In this document: piece by piece, positions 1-7,903 of the stretch
How positions within the stretch are numbered: the first letter of the stretch is position 1
Layout of the letters: the number at the start of each line of letters is the position of its first letter
Assembly (NCBI GenBank): GCA_024762975.1
Contig: JANTGJ010000007.1
Coordinates: forward strand, 1-53,189
From: Candidatus Krumholzibacteriia bacterium
GTDB lineage: Bacteria; Krumholzibacteriota; Krumholzibacteriia; LZORAL124-64-63
DNA: 53,189 nt
Direction of reading: 5' to 3'
Translations under genes and position numbers: made by a program
The notes under the pieces: model-generated
Databases searched by the model: none
Told to the model about the DNA's origin: nothing
Seen by the model: only the letters and a program-made list of their open reading frames with translations

Positions 1-98
1 ATCTCGAGACGCCCGCCCCCATCCTGGCGGCGATGGACATGTTCGAGAAGACCATCGATGAGTTCGATGAACTCTGGACCCAGAAGTATGGCAAGTAG
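1..98 (+). CDS. C-terminal end of an unknown protein (partial)
   Basis: Only the last 31 codons are inside the window. The frame starting at base 3 ends with TAG at 96-98 and a terminator hairpin follows at once. The visible tail is acidic and helix-prone (residues such as FEKTIDEFDELW). No family can be named from this fragment. It converges on the flagellin gene. Confidence 0.5.
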   Translation, partial: LETPAPILAAMDMFEKTIDEFDELWTQKYGK

Positions 99-136
99 CG
101 TTTCGCGCGTCAGGCGCTGAACTCGCAACGTCACAA

Positions 137-164
137 GCGCGCCGGATTTTTCCGGCGCGCTTTT
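137..164 (+). terminator. Rho-independent terminator between convergent genes
   Basis: A perfect 9-bp GC-rich stem (137-145 paired with 152-160, arm GCGCGCCGG) with a 6-nt loop is followed by TTTT on the plus strand. It ends the unknown plus-strand gene. Read on the minus strand the same stem is followed by only TTG, so it would be weaker for flagellin. Confidence 0.85.
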
Positions 165-195
165 CATGAACGGAACCTGCAGTCCGCGGGGCTGC

Positions 196-1023
196 CTACT
201 TGAGCAGATTCAGCACATTCGGAGAAAGCCCTCTGCCCTGGGCCATCAACGCAGTACTGGTCTGGGTGAGAATTTGATTCCGGGCCTTTGTTGCTGCCTC
301 GGCCGCCCAATCCAGATCCTGGACCCGGGACTGCGAGGCGTAGGCATTCTCGGCCTGAATGGCGAGATTCCGATGGGCGCTGGTCAATCGATTCGTACCG
401 GCTCCCAGATCAGCGCGCTGCGCCGAAACCTGCGCCATCGCGGCATCGATATCCGCCAGCGCCGAGACGGCCTGACTCCCGTCCGCTCCATCGACCCGGG
501 TCTCGGCCAATCCCAGCGAAGCCGAGTCCGCGCTGGCGCTCAGGTCCAGCGCGATCTCGCTACCGGACTGACCGACCGAAATCTCCACGCTGCCGGCACT
601 TCCGTCCAGCAACTGCTTGCCGTTGAATTCGGTACTGCCGCTGATTCGGTTCACCTCGCTCTGCAAGGCGTCGAATTCCTGTTGCACGGAGGATCGTTGC
701 TGTTCGCTCAGCGTGGCGTTCGAGGCAGTCATCGCCAGTTCGCGCATGCGCCCAAGGTGCTCCTGGACCTGCCCCAGTCCCCCGTCGGCCACCTGGACCA
801 GGGAGTACCCGTCGTCCGCATTGCGCATCCCCTGTTCCAATCCCTTGATCGCCTCGCCCAGCTTGTTGGCCAGTGCAAGCCCCGCAGCATCATCGGCAGC
901 ACGGTTGATCCTCCGGCCGCTGCTGAGCTTCTCCAGGGACCGGTCCATACTTTCCTTGTGCCGGTTCGTCGAGCGCAGAAGATTCTGACCGCCGATCGCC
1001 TGGGAGTTGATGCGCATACTCAT
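196..1023 (-). CDS. Flagellin, minimal D0-D1 form
   Basis: Flagellin, the subunit of the flagellar filament, exported through the flagellar type III apparatus. The 275-aa product has the conserved N-terminal D0/D1 region (INSQA, LEKLSSGRRINRAADDAAGLA, about residues 5-50) and the C-terminal coiled region ending in LSPNVLNLLK. Almost nothing lies between the two conserved ends, so the variable surface domains D2/D3 are missing; many flagellins are 300-500 aa. The ATG at 1021-1023 is chosen because AAAGGA precedes it; an in-frame ATG two codons later also exists. No other flagellar gene is in the window. A sigma-28-type promoter lies about 110 bases upstream, which fits a late flagellar gene. 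Confidence 0.9.
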   Translation of the reverse strand: MSMRINSQAIGGQNLLRSTNRHKESMDRSLEKLSSGRRINRAADDAAGLALANKLGEAIKGLEQGMRNADDGYSLVQVADGGLGQVQEHLGRMRELAMTASNATLSEQQRSSVQQEFDALQSEVNRISGSTEFNGKQLLDGSAGSVEISVGQSGSEIALDLSASADSASLGLAETRVDGADGSQAVSALADIDAAMAQVSAQRADLGAGTNRLTSAHRNLAIQAENAYASQSRVQDLDWAAEAATKARNQILTQTSTALMAQGRGLSPNVLNLLK

Positions 1024-1131
1024 GTCGCCAATCCTTTGTCGCGATCCCGTTGCTCCTTCGTCCGTGGACCGCCGTGCTGCAGCATCCACAGGAACGGGAT
1101 CGAATGAGGCCCACTGCTCCTGATGAATCCC

Positions 1132-1159
1132 TGATCGGCAGAGAGAGAGCAAAACTTGA
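1132..1159 (-). promoter_or_regulatory. Sigma-28 (FliA)-type promoter for flagellin
   Basis: On the minus strand TCAAGTTT (1152-1159), a 12-nt spacer and GCCGATCA (1132-1139) closely match the enterobacterial FliA consensus TAAAGTTT-N11-GCCGATAA. The match, the position upstream of flagellin and the lack of a better sigma-70 site support it. Predicted leader is about 100 nt. Confidence 0.75.
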
Positions 1160-1200
1160 GTGTTTTCTTGAAAAAAATCGGAAGCACTCGGAGACCCGAG

Positions 1201-1280
1201 CCGACGGAACCGGGAAGAATCGGAAAGAATCGGGAAGAACCGGGAAAGATCGTCACCGTTCGGGAAGAATCCGGAGGAAC
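1201..1280. repeat. Tandem 10-bp repeat array, consensus CGGGAAGAAT
   Basis: Eight contiguous decamers in register: five are CGGGAAGAAT or differ by one or two bases, the outer ones are more diverged, and one (1251-1260) is strongly degenerate. The array lies between the 3' end of tRNA-Lys and the flagellin promoter. On the minus strand each unit reads as a pyrimidine-rich TTCTTCCCG-like element. It does not belong to any plausible gene. Confidence 0.8.
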
Positions 1281-1299
1281 CAGCAACGTGCAAGCGGAG

Positions 1300-1375
1300 T
1301 GGTAGGCCGCGCTGGACTCGAACCAGCCACATTCTCCTTAAAAGGGAGATGCTCTACCTGATGAGCTAGCGGCCC
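1300..1375 (-). tRNA. tRNA-Lys (anticodon TTT)
   Basis: A 76-nt cloverleaf with a 7-bp acceptor stem (GGGCCGC with GCGGCCT, one G-U pair), an anticodon stem TCTCC/GGAGA around the loop CTTTTAA with anticodon TTT at 1340-1342, a T-arm containing GGTTCGAGTCC, and an encoded CCA at the 3' end (1300-1302). Its own strong promoter is at 1415-1443. Confidence 0.97.
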
Positions 1376-1383
1376 ACCCCACG

Positions 1384-1405
1384 AAAAAAACGCCTGTGAA
1401 CGGCG
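1384..1405 (-). terminator. Short hairpin with T-run between purA and tRNA-Lys
   Basis: On the minus strand CGCC-(7-nt loop)-GGCG is followed by seven T residues (1384-1390). The 4-bp stem makes it weak. It could stop read-through from purA, but it also sits at the very start of the tRNA-Lys transcript predicted from the 1415-1443 promoter. Confidence 0.4.
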
Positions 1406-1414
1406 AGGAACCGC

Positions 1415-1443
1415 AATATAGAAGAACCCCGCTGGAGTGTCAA
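1415..1443 (-). promoter_or_regulatory. Sigma-70 promoter for tRNA-Lys
   Basis: Minus strand TTGACA (1438-1443), spacer of exactly 17, TATATT (1415-1420). The -35 box is a perfect match and the -10 box matches five of six. The box begins about 20 bases past the purA stop and the tRNA starts about 35 bases after the predicted start point. Confidence 0.8.
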
Positions 1444-1461
1444 AGAAAAGCCCGGAACGGT

Positions 1462-2757
1462 CTAACCACTGACTCCGGTCTCGGTCCAGACCATCGCCTC
1501 ACGATCCCGGCCGACACTGATCCCGACGATCAGCGTCCCCATTCTCTCTTCCAGGAATTCCAGGTACTTGCGCGCGTTGGCGGGCAAATCGGTCAGTCGG
1601 CGACATCCCTCGGTCGACTTTTCCCAGCCCTCGAATTCAGTGAAGAGGGGCTTGCATCGAGGCAGTTGCTCGCTCAAAACCGGGTAGGTATCGAGGGTCT
1701 CGCCATCCATCTCGTAGGCCGTGGCGACCTTGACGCGCGGCAACTTGTCCAGCACGTCCAGCTTGGTGATGATCATCCCGGTCATCCCGTTGATATCCGC
1801 GGCATAGCGGCCGGCAATCAAGTCGAACCAGCCGCACCGCCTCGCCCGTCCCGTCGTCGCGCCGTATTCGCCGCCCGCTTCGCGCAACTGATCTCCGGCT
1901 TCGCCCAGCAGTTCGCTCATGAACGGGCCGTTCCCCACCCGAGTACAGTAGGCCTTGAAAACGCCCACGATCTCACCCAGGGACCGCGGCGGCAATCCGG
2001 TCCCGGTCAATGCGCCGCCGATCGTGCAGTTGCTACTGGTCACGTAGGGATAGGTACCGTGATCGATGTCCAGCAATGTGCCTTGGGCGCCCTCGAAAAG
2101 AGCACTCGCCACACCGTCGCGCACCGCACGCAAAGCATCGTAGGGATTGACGATCATCGGTTTCAGGAACTGGGACAACACGACGATCTCCTCGGCCAGC
2201 ACCTTGGCCGGCAGGGGATCCGCTTCGTAGAACTGGCTGAGAACCTCGTTGGCGCTGAGGATCTTCTCGATCGCCTTGCGTTCGAGGTTTTCGCGCGGCA
2301 GCATCAGGTCGCCCATGCGCATCCCCGTACGCTGCATCTTGTCCAGATAGGCGGGCCCGATGCCACGCCCGGTGGTGCCGATACACTTGCGCTTCAGTCG
2401 GCTCTCACGCAGTTCATCCAGCCGCTTGTGGAAGGGCATGACCAGTTGTGACGTGGCCGACAACTGCAGTCGTTCACGTACGTCGATCCCCTTCTGTTCC
2501 AGGGCCAGGATCTCGTCGCGCAGACTCCACGGATCGATGACCATGCCTCCACCGAGGAAGCACTGCACGCCGTCGTGAAGGATGCCGGAAGGAACCAGGT
2601 GCAGCACGTGCTTCTGGTCCTCGATGTGGATCGTGTGGCCCGCATTCGCTCCGCCCTGGTAGCGAATGACCCAGTCCACATCGCGGCTCAGCGTATCGAC
2701 GATCTTGCCTTTGCCCTCGTCGCCCCACTGGCCTCCGATGATCACACGGTTTTCCAC
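1462..2757 (-). CDS. purA: Adenylosuccinate synthetase
   Basis: Joins IMP and aspartate using GTP to give adenylosuccinate, the first committed step from IMP to AMP, in the cytosol. The 431-aa length is standard. The GTP/IMP-binding signature GDEGKGK starts at about residue 12 and GGANAGHT at about 35, placing the catalytic Asp13 and His41 at the same numbers as in the Escherichia coli enzyme; TTGRGIGPAY and the TKLDVLD guanine-binding stretch are also present. The GTG at 2755-2757 is chosen because GGGAGAG lies just upstream and the protein then begins at the family's usual position (ENRVIIGGQWGDEGKGK). A longer frame to 2811 has no support. Confidence 0.96.
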   Translation of the reverse strand: MENRVIIGGQWGDEGKGKIVDTLSRDVDWVIRYQGGANAGHTIHIEDQKHVLHLVPSGILHDGVQCFLGGGMVIDPWSLRDEILALEQKGIDVRERLQLSATSQLVMPFHKRLDELRESRLKRKCIGTTGRGIGPAYLDKMQRTGMRMGDLMLPRENLERKAIEKILSANEVLSQFYEADPLPAKVLAEEIVVLSQFLKPMIVNPYDALRAVRDGVASALFEGAQGTLLDIDHGTYPYVTSSNCTIGGALTGTGLPPRSLGEIVGVFKAYCTRVGNGPFMSELLGEAGDQLREAGGEYGATTGRARRCGWFDLIAGRYAADINGMTGMIITKLDVLDKLPRVKVATAYEMDGETLDTYPVLSEQLPRCKPLFTEFEGWEKSTEGCRRLTDLPANARKYLEFLEERMGTLIVGISVGRDREAMVWTETGVSG

Positions 2758-2809
2758 GCTACTCTCCCGCGGATGGTGGCGGAATCGAACTCGGGTTCGG
2801 TCCACCCAC

Positions 2810-2830
2810 AAAAAAAGTCGATCCGCATCG
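2810..2830 (-). terminator. Weak terminator after the CxxCH protein gene
   Basis: On the minus strand CGAT-GCGG-ATCG is followed by AC and seven T residues (2810-2816). The stem is only 4 bp, so this is a weak candidate. A nearby inverted repeat (CCGGG-GTGG-CCCGG, about 2840) may help. Confidence 0.3.
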
Positions 2831-2860
2831 GGTCCTCCGGGCCACCCCGGCAGCCCGCCC

Positions 2861-3295
2861 TCAACGGTCGAACATTGCTTTCAGCGCGTCCCAGGTGCGC
2901 TCGTCCACGAGCGAACCGGATCCGCAATTGTCTCGTACGCCGGGATTTCCGGCCTGTTCGGTCACGTTGCCGTCCGCCACGCCGTCCCCGTCGCTGTCGC
3001 CGACCTCGACGCCATTGAGGCAACCGTCCCCATCAGAATCCAGTTGGGCCAGATCCGAATCCCACACCCGGCCGTTCTCCAGGAAATCCAATCCGAACAG
3101 GTTCAATGCCGCGTCCCCGGCCGAAGGAGAATCCAGGACATGGCATGTGGCACACAGGTTCGGCGTCGTGACCGGCAATTCAATCATGTCCTGGGGCGTG
3201 GCGCCAGCGGTTTCGACCCCCAGCAGAACGAGTCCCAGCCCCAGGGCCGCGACGATCATACATTCCACTCTGGATCCGTGCCTCATTTCCGCCAT
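2861..3295 (-). CDS. Exported CxxCH protein with calcium-binding repeat (temptin-like)
   Basis: A 144-aa protein with a signal peptide or signal anchor (about residues 12-32), one CATCH motif (about residues 48-52) that could bind a c-type heme, and a stretch FGLDFLENGRVWDSDL followed by two Asp-rich loops (DSDGDGCLNG, DSDGDGVADG) of the thrombospondin type-3 / EF-like calcium-binding kind. This order resembles bacterial proteins with a temptin-like domain; I know that resemblance by pattern only. Two cysteines besides the CxxCH pair could form a disulfide. The start at 3295 is uncertain: a second ATG lies at 3284-3286. It has its own strong promoter (3406-3435) between engB and purA. Role unknown; likely periplasmic or surface-located. 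Confidence 0.7.
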   Translation of the reverse strand: MAEMRHGSRVECMIVAALGLGLVLLGVETAGATPQDMIELPVTTPNLCATCHVLDSPSAGDAALNLFGLDFLENGRVWDSDLAQLDSDGDGCLNGVEVGDSDGDGVADGNVTEQAGNPGVRDNCGSGSLVDERTWDALKAMFDR

Positions 3296-3405
3296 CCCGC
3301 GGGTCGGTCGACCCGCTACACCCGTACCCGGACCTCTACCTGGACCCGGCTCCGGTCGAATATTCGAGCAGCAGCAGGCGCAGGCGATTTCAGATCTTGG
3401 CGACC

Positions 3406-3435
3406 ATTATACCCCCCACCGGCAGTGGGGGTCAA
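3406..3435 (-). promoter_or_regulatory. Strong sigma-70 promoter with inverted repeat in its spacer
   Basis: Minus strand TTGACC (3430-3435), 18-bp spacer, TATAAT (3406-3411, a perfect -10). The spacer and the end of the -35 box hold a perfect 7-bp inverted repeat, CCCCCAC (minus) pairing with GTGGGGG around a 5-nt centre (3413-3431). The promoter begins one base beyond the engB stop codon and drives the CxxCH protein gene, leaving a leader of about 100 nt. Confidence 0.7.
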
Positions 3436-3436
3436 A

Positions 3437-4030
3437 TCACGCCTCGTTCTGATTCGCAGCCAGCAGCGCATCGATCCATTCATACATCTCGACGCGCCCG
3501 GTCCGATTCTTCGACGAGGTCGGAAAAAAGGGAATATCGGCGGTGACATCCAGGGACTGGATGATCTGCTCGTACCGTTGCGCGCGCGCATTGGTTCCGA
3601 CCTTGTCGATCTTGGTCGCGGCCAGGGCGTAGGGATGCCCCGAGCGCTGCATCCATTGCGAAACTTCGCGATCTTCCACCGACGGTTCATGTCGGGCATC
3701 CAGCAAATGGAAGAGTGCCAGGGGCCGCTCCTGACAAGCGAGAAACGACTCGAACAGTTGCCACCACATTGCCCGCTGATCTTTGCTGACCTTGGCAAAT
3801 CCGTAGCCGGGGAGGTCGACCAGGTAGAAGCGGTCCTCGACCAGGAAATAGTTCATCAGACGCGTCTTGCCCGGTTTGCTACTGGTCTTGGCCATACCCG
3901 AGCGTTCCAGAAAATGATTGATCAGCGAACTCTTGCCGCAGTTGCTGCGCCCCAGAAAGGCGAACTCGGGCAGGATCCGCTCCGGCCGTGACTTCAGATC
4001 CGGCGCGCTGGTAATGAACTCGACCTGCAT
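3437..4030 (-). CDS. engB: Ribosome-biogenesis GTPase EngB/YsxC (YihA)
   Basis: A small GTPase needed for late assembly of the large ribosomal subunit. The 197-aa product carries G1 GRSNCGKSS (residues 27-35), the G2 threonine region (KPGKTR), G3 DLPGYG and G4 TKID, in the order typical of the TrmE-Era-EngA-EngB-Septin-like class. Length is normal. The ATG at 4028-4030 gives the usual N-terminus; an upstream extension to 4066 would overlap lon and is unlikely. It starts 7 bases after the lon stop codon, so it is probably the last gene of the tig-clpP-clpX-lon-engB run. Confidence 0.94.
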   Translation of the reverse strand: MQVEFITSAPDLKSRPERILPEFAFLGRSNCGKSSLINHFLERSGMAKTSSKPGKTRLMNYFLVEDRFYLVDLPGYGFAKVSKDQRAMWWQLFESFLACQERPLALFHLLDARHEPSVEDREVSQWMQRSGHPYALAATKIDKVGTNARAQRYEQIIQSLDVTADIPFFPTSSKNRTGRVEMYEWIDALLAANQNEA

Positions 4031-4037
4031 CGTCTGC

Positions 4038-6467
4038 TCAGTTCCCGGCGCGCGCAGCGCCGCCACTCTTGCGTGATCGACTCGTCGAGCGGTTTCGCGA
4101 GGCCGAGCGCTTGCGCGGAGCCGGAGCGGGCACCAGGGCCAGCTCCAGGACCTCGTCCATGGTCTCGACCAGATGCGCCGTCAACTGCTTGCGAATCACC
4201 GGCGAGAGCTCTTCGAAATCCTTCTCGTTGTCTTTCGGAATGATCAGATGTCGGCTGCCGGCCCGGATCGCCGCGACCGCTTTTTCGGGCAGACCGCCGA
4301 TGGGCAGGACCTTTCCGCGCAGCGTGACTTCTCCAGTCATCGCAACGTCCGACCGAACGGGCTGGTTGCGCAACAGCGAGACCATGCCCGTGGCCATGGC
4401 GATGCCCGCGCTCGGACCGTCCTTGGGGATGGCGCCCTCCGGAACGTGGAGGTGGATCTGATTCTTCTTGAACCAATCGCCGGACGTTTCGCGGCACAAA
4501 CCGCGAGAGTAGCTGAGTGCGGTCTCGGCCGACTCTTTCATCACATCTTTGAGATTGCCGGTGATCGTGATCTTCCCCGTACCGGGCACCTCGGCCACTT
4601 CGATCTCGAGGATCTCGCCACCGACCACGGTCCAGGCCAGCCCCACGACTACCCCGACCTCCGGCTCGCGATCCACCACCCGGCGACGAAATTTCGGGAT
4701 TCCCAGGTACTTCTGCACCGAATGGGAAGTCACCGCGCCGGGAAATTTTCCCTTGCCGGCTTTGATCCGCGCCACCTTGCGGCAGATCCGGGCGATTTCG
4801 CGCTCCAGGTTCCGAACCCCCGCTTCGCGCGTGTACCCGTCGATGATCGTCTGCAGCGCGGAACGGCGGAAGCCCGCCCACTCGGTCACTCCATTGCGCG
4901 CCAACTGGCGCGGAGCCAGGAAGCGACCGGCAATCGTCAGTTTCTCGTGCTCCAGATAGCCCGGCAGGCGGATGATCTCCATCCGATCCTCCAGCGCGGG
5001 CGGGATCGTGTGCAAGCTGTTCGCGGTGGTGATGAACATCACATTGCTCAGATCGAACTCCACCTCGAGGTAGTGGTCGCTGAAGGTGGAATTCTGTTCG
5101 GGGTCCAGCACCTCGAGCAGTGCGCTGGCCGGGTCTCCACGGAAATCCGATCCCATCTTGTCGATCTCATCCAGCAGGAAAACGGGATTGCGCGTTCCGG
5201 CCTTGCGCAACGACTCGATGATGCGCCCGGGCTTGGATCCGATGTAGGTGCGCCGGTGACCCCGGATTTCGGACTCGTCCCGCACGCCCCCCAGACTGAT
5301 GCGCACGAACTTGCGATTCATGCTTTCGGCGATACTGCGACCCAGGCTGGTCTTGCCCACACCGGGAGGTCCCACCAAACACAGGATCGTACCCTGCATC
5401 GTCTTGGTCAGTTTGTAGACCGCAAGGAATTCCAGGATGCGTTCCTTGACCTTTTCCAGCCCATAGTGGTCCTCGTCCAGCCGCTGTTTCACGACCTCGG
5501 TATCGATGCGGTCCCGCGACTTCTTCTTCCAGGGCAGCGACAGCAACGTATCGAGATAGTTGCGCAGCACGGTGGCCTCGGGGCTCATCGGAGACATCCG
5601 TTCCAGCCGGGCCACTTCCCGCTGGGCGATTTCAACAGCCTCCTTGCTCAGATCCGACTTCTCGATTTTCTCCAGGTACTCGTCCAGCTCCGATTCATCG
5701 TCGCCGGTGTAGCCCAGCTCCTTGCGGATCGCGCGCATCTGCTCGTTGAGATAGAATTCGCGCTGGTTGCGCTGAACCTGACTCTGCACCTCGGTGTCGA
5801 TGCGCTGCTCGACCTCGAGAATGTCCAGCTCATTGGCCAGGACCAGATTGATCCGATTCAGTCGTTTCTCGAGACTGGGCTCCTCCAGAAGTTCCTGTTT
5901 CAGGGGTACCTTGCCCAGAATATAGGCGCTGATCGAGTCGCTCATGCGCCCGATTTCCTCGAGATTCAGCACCGAGAGCAGGACTTCGTCCGGCAAGCGC
6001 TTGTTCAGCCGTACGTACTCCTTGAAGCGTTCCTTGATCGAGCGACTCAGGGCCTGGATCTCAGTACCGGTCGCCTCTTCGGGGACCAACGGAGTGACGC
6101 GGACCTCATGGTGGCCGTCGGCCTGAACCATGTCACTGACGTGCACCCGGGCAACACCCTCGATCAGGATCTTCAGCGTCTCGTCCGGGGTGCGGATGAT
6201 CTGCAGCACCTTGATGACGGTACCGACGGTGTAGAGATCCTCGGCACCGGGTTCCTCGGTGGCCGGATCCTTCTGGGCGATCACGCACAGGTACTTGTCG
6301 CGCTCCATGGCCGCATCGACGGCGGACACGGAATGGCTGCGGCCGACCAGCAGCGGCGTGACCATGTAGGGAAAGACGACCACATCACGCAACGGGAGCA
6401 CGGGCAACACGCCCGGGATCAACAGATCCTCACCGTCGCGTTCCATCGAAAAATCGGAAGAACTCAT
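4038..6467 (-). CDS. lon: ATP-dependent Lon protease
   Basis: Cytosolic AAA+ serine protease that degrades misfolded and regulatory proteins. The 809-aa chain has the N-terminal LON substrate domain (about 20-215), a central coiled region, the AAA+ module with Walker A GPPGVGKTS (about 365) and FLLDEIDKM Walker B, and the C-terminal protease domain with the catalytic dyad: Ser in PKDGPSAG (about 685) and Lys in PIGGLPEKA (about 728). A basic, Ser/Arg-rich tail (SASRNRSTSRSRKSG) follows. GGAGTGAA precedes the ATG. It lies about 100 bases downstream of clpX with a long inverted repeat between. Confidence 0.96.
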   Translation of the reverse strand: MSSSDFSMERDGEDLLIPGVLPVLPLRDVVVFPYMVTPLLVGRSHSVSAVDAAMERDKYLCVIAQKDPATEEPGAEDLYTVGTVIKVLQIIRTPDETLKILIEGVARVHVSDMVQADGHHEVRVTPLVPEEATGTEIQALSRSIKERFKEYVRLNKRLPDEVLLSVLNLEEIGRMSDSISAYILGKVPLKQELLEEPSLEKRLNRINLVLANELDILEVEQRIDTEVQSQVQRNQREFYLNEQMRAIRKELGYTGDDESELDEYLEKIEKSDLSKEAVEIAQREVARLERMSPMSPEATVLRNYLDTLLSLPWKKKSRDRIDTEVVKQRLDEDHYGLEKVKERILEFLAVYKLTKTMQGTILCLVGPPGVGKTSLGRSIAESMNRKFVRISLGGVRDESEIRGHRRTYIGSKPGRIIESLRKAGTRNPVFLLDEIDKMGSDFRGDPASALLEVLDPEQNSTFSDHYLEVEFDLSNVMFITTANSLHTIPPALEDRMEIIRLPGYLEHEKLTIAGRFLAPRQLARNGVTEWAGFRRSALQTIIDGYTREAGVRNLEREIARICRKVARIKAGKGKFPGAVTSHSVQKYLGIPKFRRRVVDREPEVGVVVGLAWTVVGGEILEIEVAEVPGTGKITITGNLKDVMKESAETALSYSRGLCRETSGDWFKKNQIHLHVPEGAIPKDGPSAGIAMATGMVSLLRNQPVRSDVAMTGEVTLRGKVLPIGGLPEKAVAAIRAGSRHLIIPKDNEKDFEELSPVIRKQLTAHLVETMDEVLELALVPAPAPRKRSASRNRSTSRSRKSGGAARAGN

Positions 6468-6521
6468 TTCACTCCAGGTATTGCCCCGTCACGCAACCAC
6501 ACCGACGACGCACGAAGCACT

Positions 6522-6558
6522 ACGGCATCCGCGGTCCGGCTCGGTGAAGGAATGCCGT
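6522..6558. other. Inverted repeat in the clpX-lon spacer
   Basis: ACGGCAT at 6522-6528 pairs with ATGCCGT at 6552-6558 around a GC-rich 23-nt interior. No T-run follows on the minus strand, so it is more likely an RNA-stabilising or processing hairpin than a terminator. No sigma-32-like or CIRCE element was seen here. Confidence 0.4.
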
Positions 6559-6565
6559 GATGGGA

Positions 6566-7831
6566 TCAGGCTTCTTTGAGATCGATCGGCGGCGTTCCCA
6601 GGATCACCTCGGGGGCGGCCTGCTTGTTGACCGTATCCCGGGTGATGATCACCTGCCGCACTTCCTCCTGGGAAGGGATCTCGAACATGGTTTGGCGCAT
6701 GATTGCCTCGAGGATCGAGCGCAACCCGCGTGCGCCGGTCTTGCGTTGGATGGCCAGATCAGCGATCGCCTCGAGCGCGTCGGGCTCGAATACGAGTTTG
6801 ACGTCCTCCATGTCCATCAGCTTCTGGTACTGCTTGACCAGACTGTTCCGAGGCTCGGTCAGGATGCGAATCATCGCCGTTCGATCCAACTCGTGCATAC
6901 TCGTCACGACGGGCAGACGGCCGATCAACTCGGGGATGAGCCCGAATTTCATCAGATCCTGCGATTCGACAAGACTGAGAAATTCTTCACGCTCGGTGCT
7001 GGCGGACGAATATTCCCCGTCCCGCGCGAATCCAAGCATGTTCTTGCCGATGCGACGCTCGACGATCTTCTCCAGCCCCTGGAATGCCCCGCCGACGATG
7101 AACAGGATATTCTTCGTATTGACCTCGAGGTATTTCTGCTGAGGATGCTTGCGCCCCCCCTGCGGCGGCACGTTCGCCACCGTACCCTCGAGAATCTTCA
7201 ACAGCGCCTGTTGCACTCCCTCGCCCGAGACATCCCTCGTGATCGAAGGGTTGCCGCTCTTGCGCCCGATCTTGTCGATCTCGTCGACATAGACGATACC
7301 CTGTTCCGCGGCCGGGATGTTGTAGTCCGCCGACTGCAGCAGGCGCACCAGGATGTTTTCGACATCCTCTCCCACATAGCCGGCTTCCGTCAGCGCCGTC
7401 GCATCGGCGATGGCGAACGGCACATTCAGGAACCTGGCCAGAGTCTGGGCGAGCAACGTCTTGCCCGTGCCGGTATTGCCGAGCAGAAGAATGTTGCTCT
7501 TGTCGATCTCGACCCCGTCACTGGATTTGCGCTGGTGGATCCGCTTGAAATGATTGTAGACCGCCACCGAAAGACTGACTTTGGCCTCGTCCTGTCCAAT
7601 GACATATTGGTCCAGATAGTCGCGAATCTCCTGCGGAATCGGGAATTTGGGCGGGGCCAACGAAGCCTCGTCCATCAACTCACCCTCGAGGATATCATTG
7701 CAGAGCTTGATGCATTCGCTGCAGATATAGACGCTGGAAGGTCCGGCGACCAGCTTGGCCACTTCGTCCTGGCCCCGGGCACAGAACGAGCACTTGATCA
7801 TCTGGGGACTGCCGTTCTGGCGTCGCTTCAT
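6566..7831 (-). CDS. clpX: ClpX, ATPase subunit of the ClpXP protease
   Basis: AAA+ unfoldase that selects substrates and threads them into ClpP. The 421-aa product has the N-terminal zinc-binding domain with Cys14, Cys17, Cys37 and Cys40, Walker A GNTGTGKT (about 117-124), Walker [10 protein letters not shown], sensor and arginine-finger regions, and the LIGRLPV stretch near the pore. The ATG at 7829-7831 is preceded by GGGAGAG at good spacing; a TTG five codons upstream is less likely. Follows clpP by about 70 bases on the same strand. Confidence 0.96.
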   Translation of the reverse strand: MKRRQNGSPQMIKCSFCARGQDEVAKLVAGPSSVYICSECIKLCNDILEGELMDEASLAPPKFPIPQEIRDYLDQYVIGQDEAKVSLSVAVYNHFKRIHQRKSSDGVEIDKSNILLLGNTGTGKTLLAQTLARFLNVPFAIADATALTEAGYVGEDVENILVRLLQSADYNIPAAEQGIVYVDEIDKIGRKSGNPSITRDVSGEGVQQALLKILEGTVANVPPQGGRKHPQQKYLEVNTKNILFIVGGAFQGLEKIVERRIGKNMLGFARDGEYSSASTEREEFLSLVESQDLMKFGLIPELIGRLPVVTSMHELDRTAMIRILTEPRNSLVKQYQKLMDMEDVKLVFEPDALEAIADLAIQRKTGARGLRSILEAIMRQTMFEIPSQEEVRQVIITRDTVNKQAAPEVILGTPPIDLKEA

Positions 7832-7903
7832 CGTCTCTCCCAACAAATCGGGATCCCGCCCGCTTCAGCGCGATGCGGGATCCAGGGTATCGGATTCGTG
7901 CGG

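Noticed and set aside
2758-2800. tRNA-like T-arm sequence (GTTCGATTCC) followed by ACCA upstream of purA on the minus strand.
   Set aside because: No matching acceptor, D or anticodon arms can be folded upstream; the T-stem itself does not pair.
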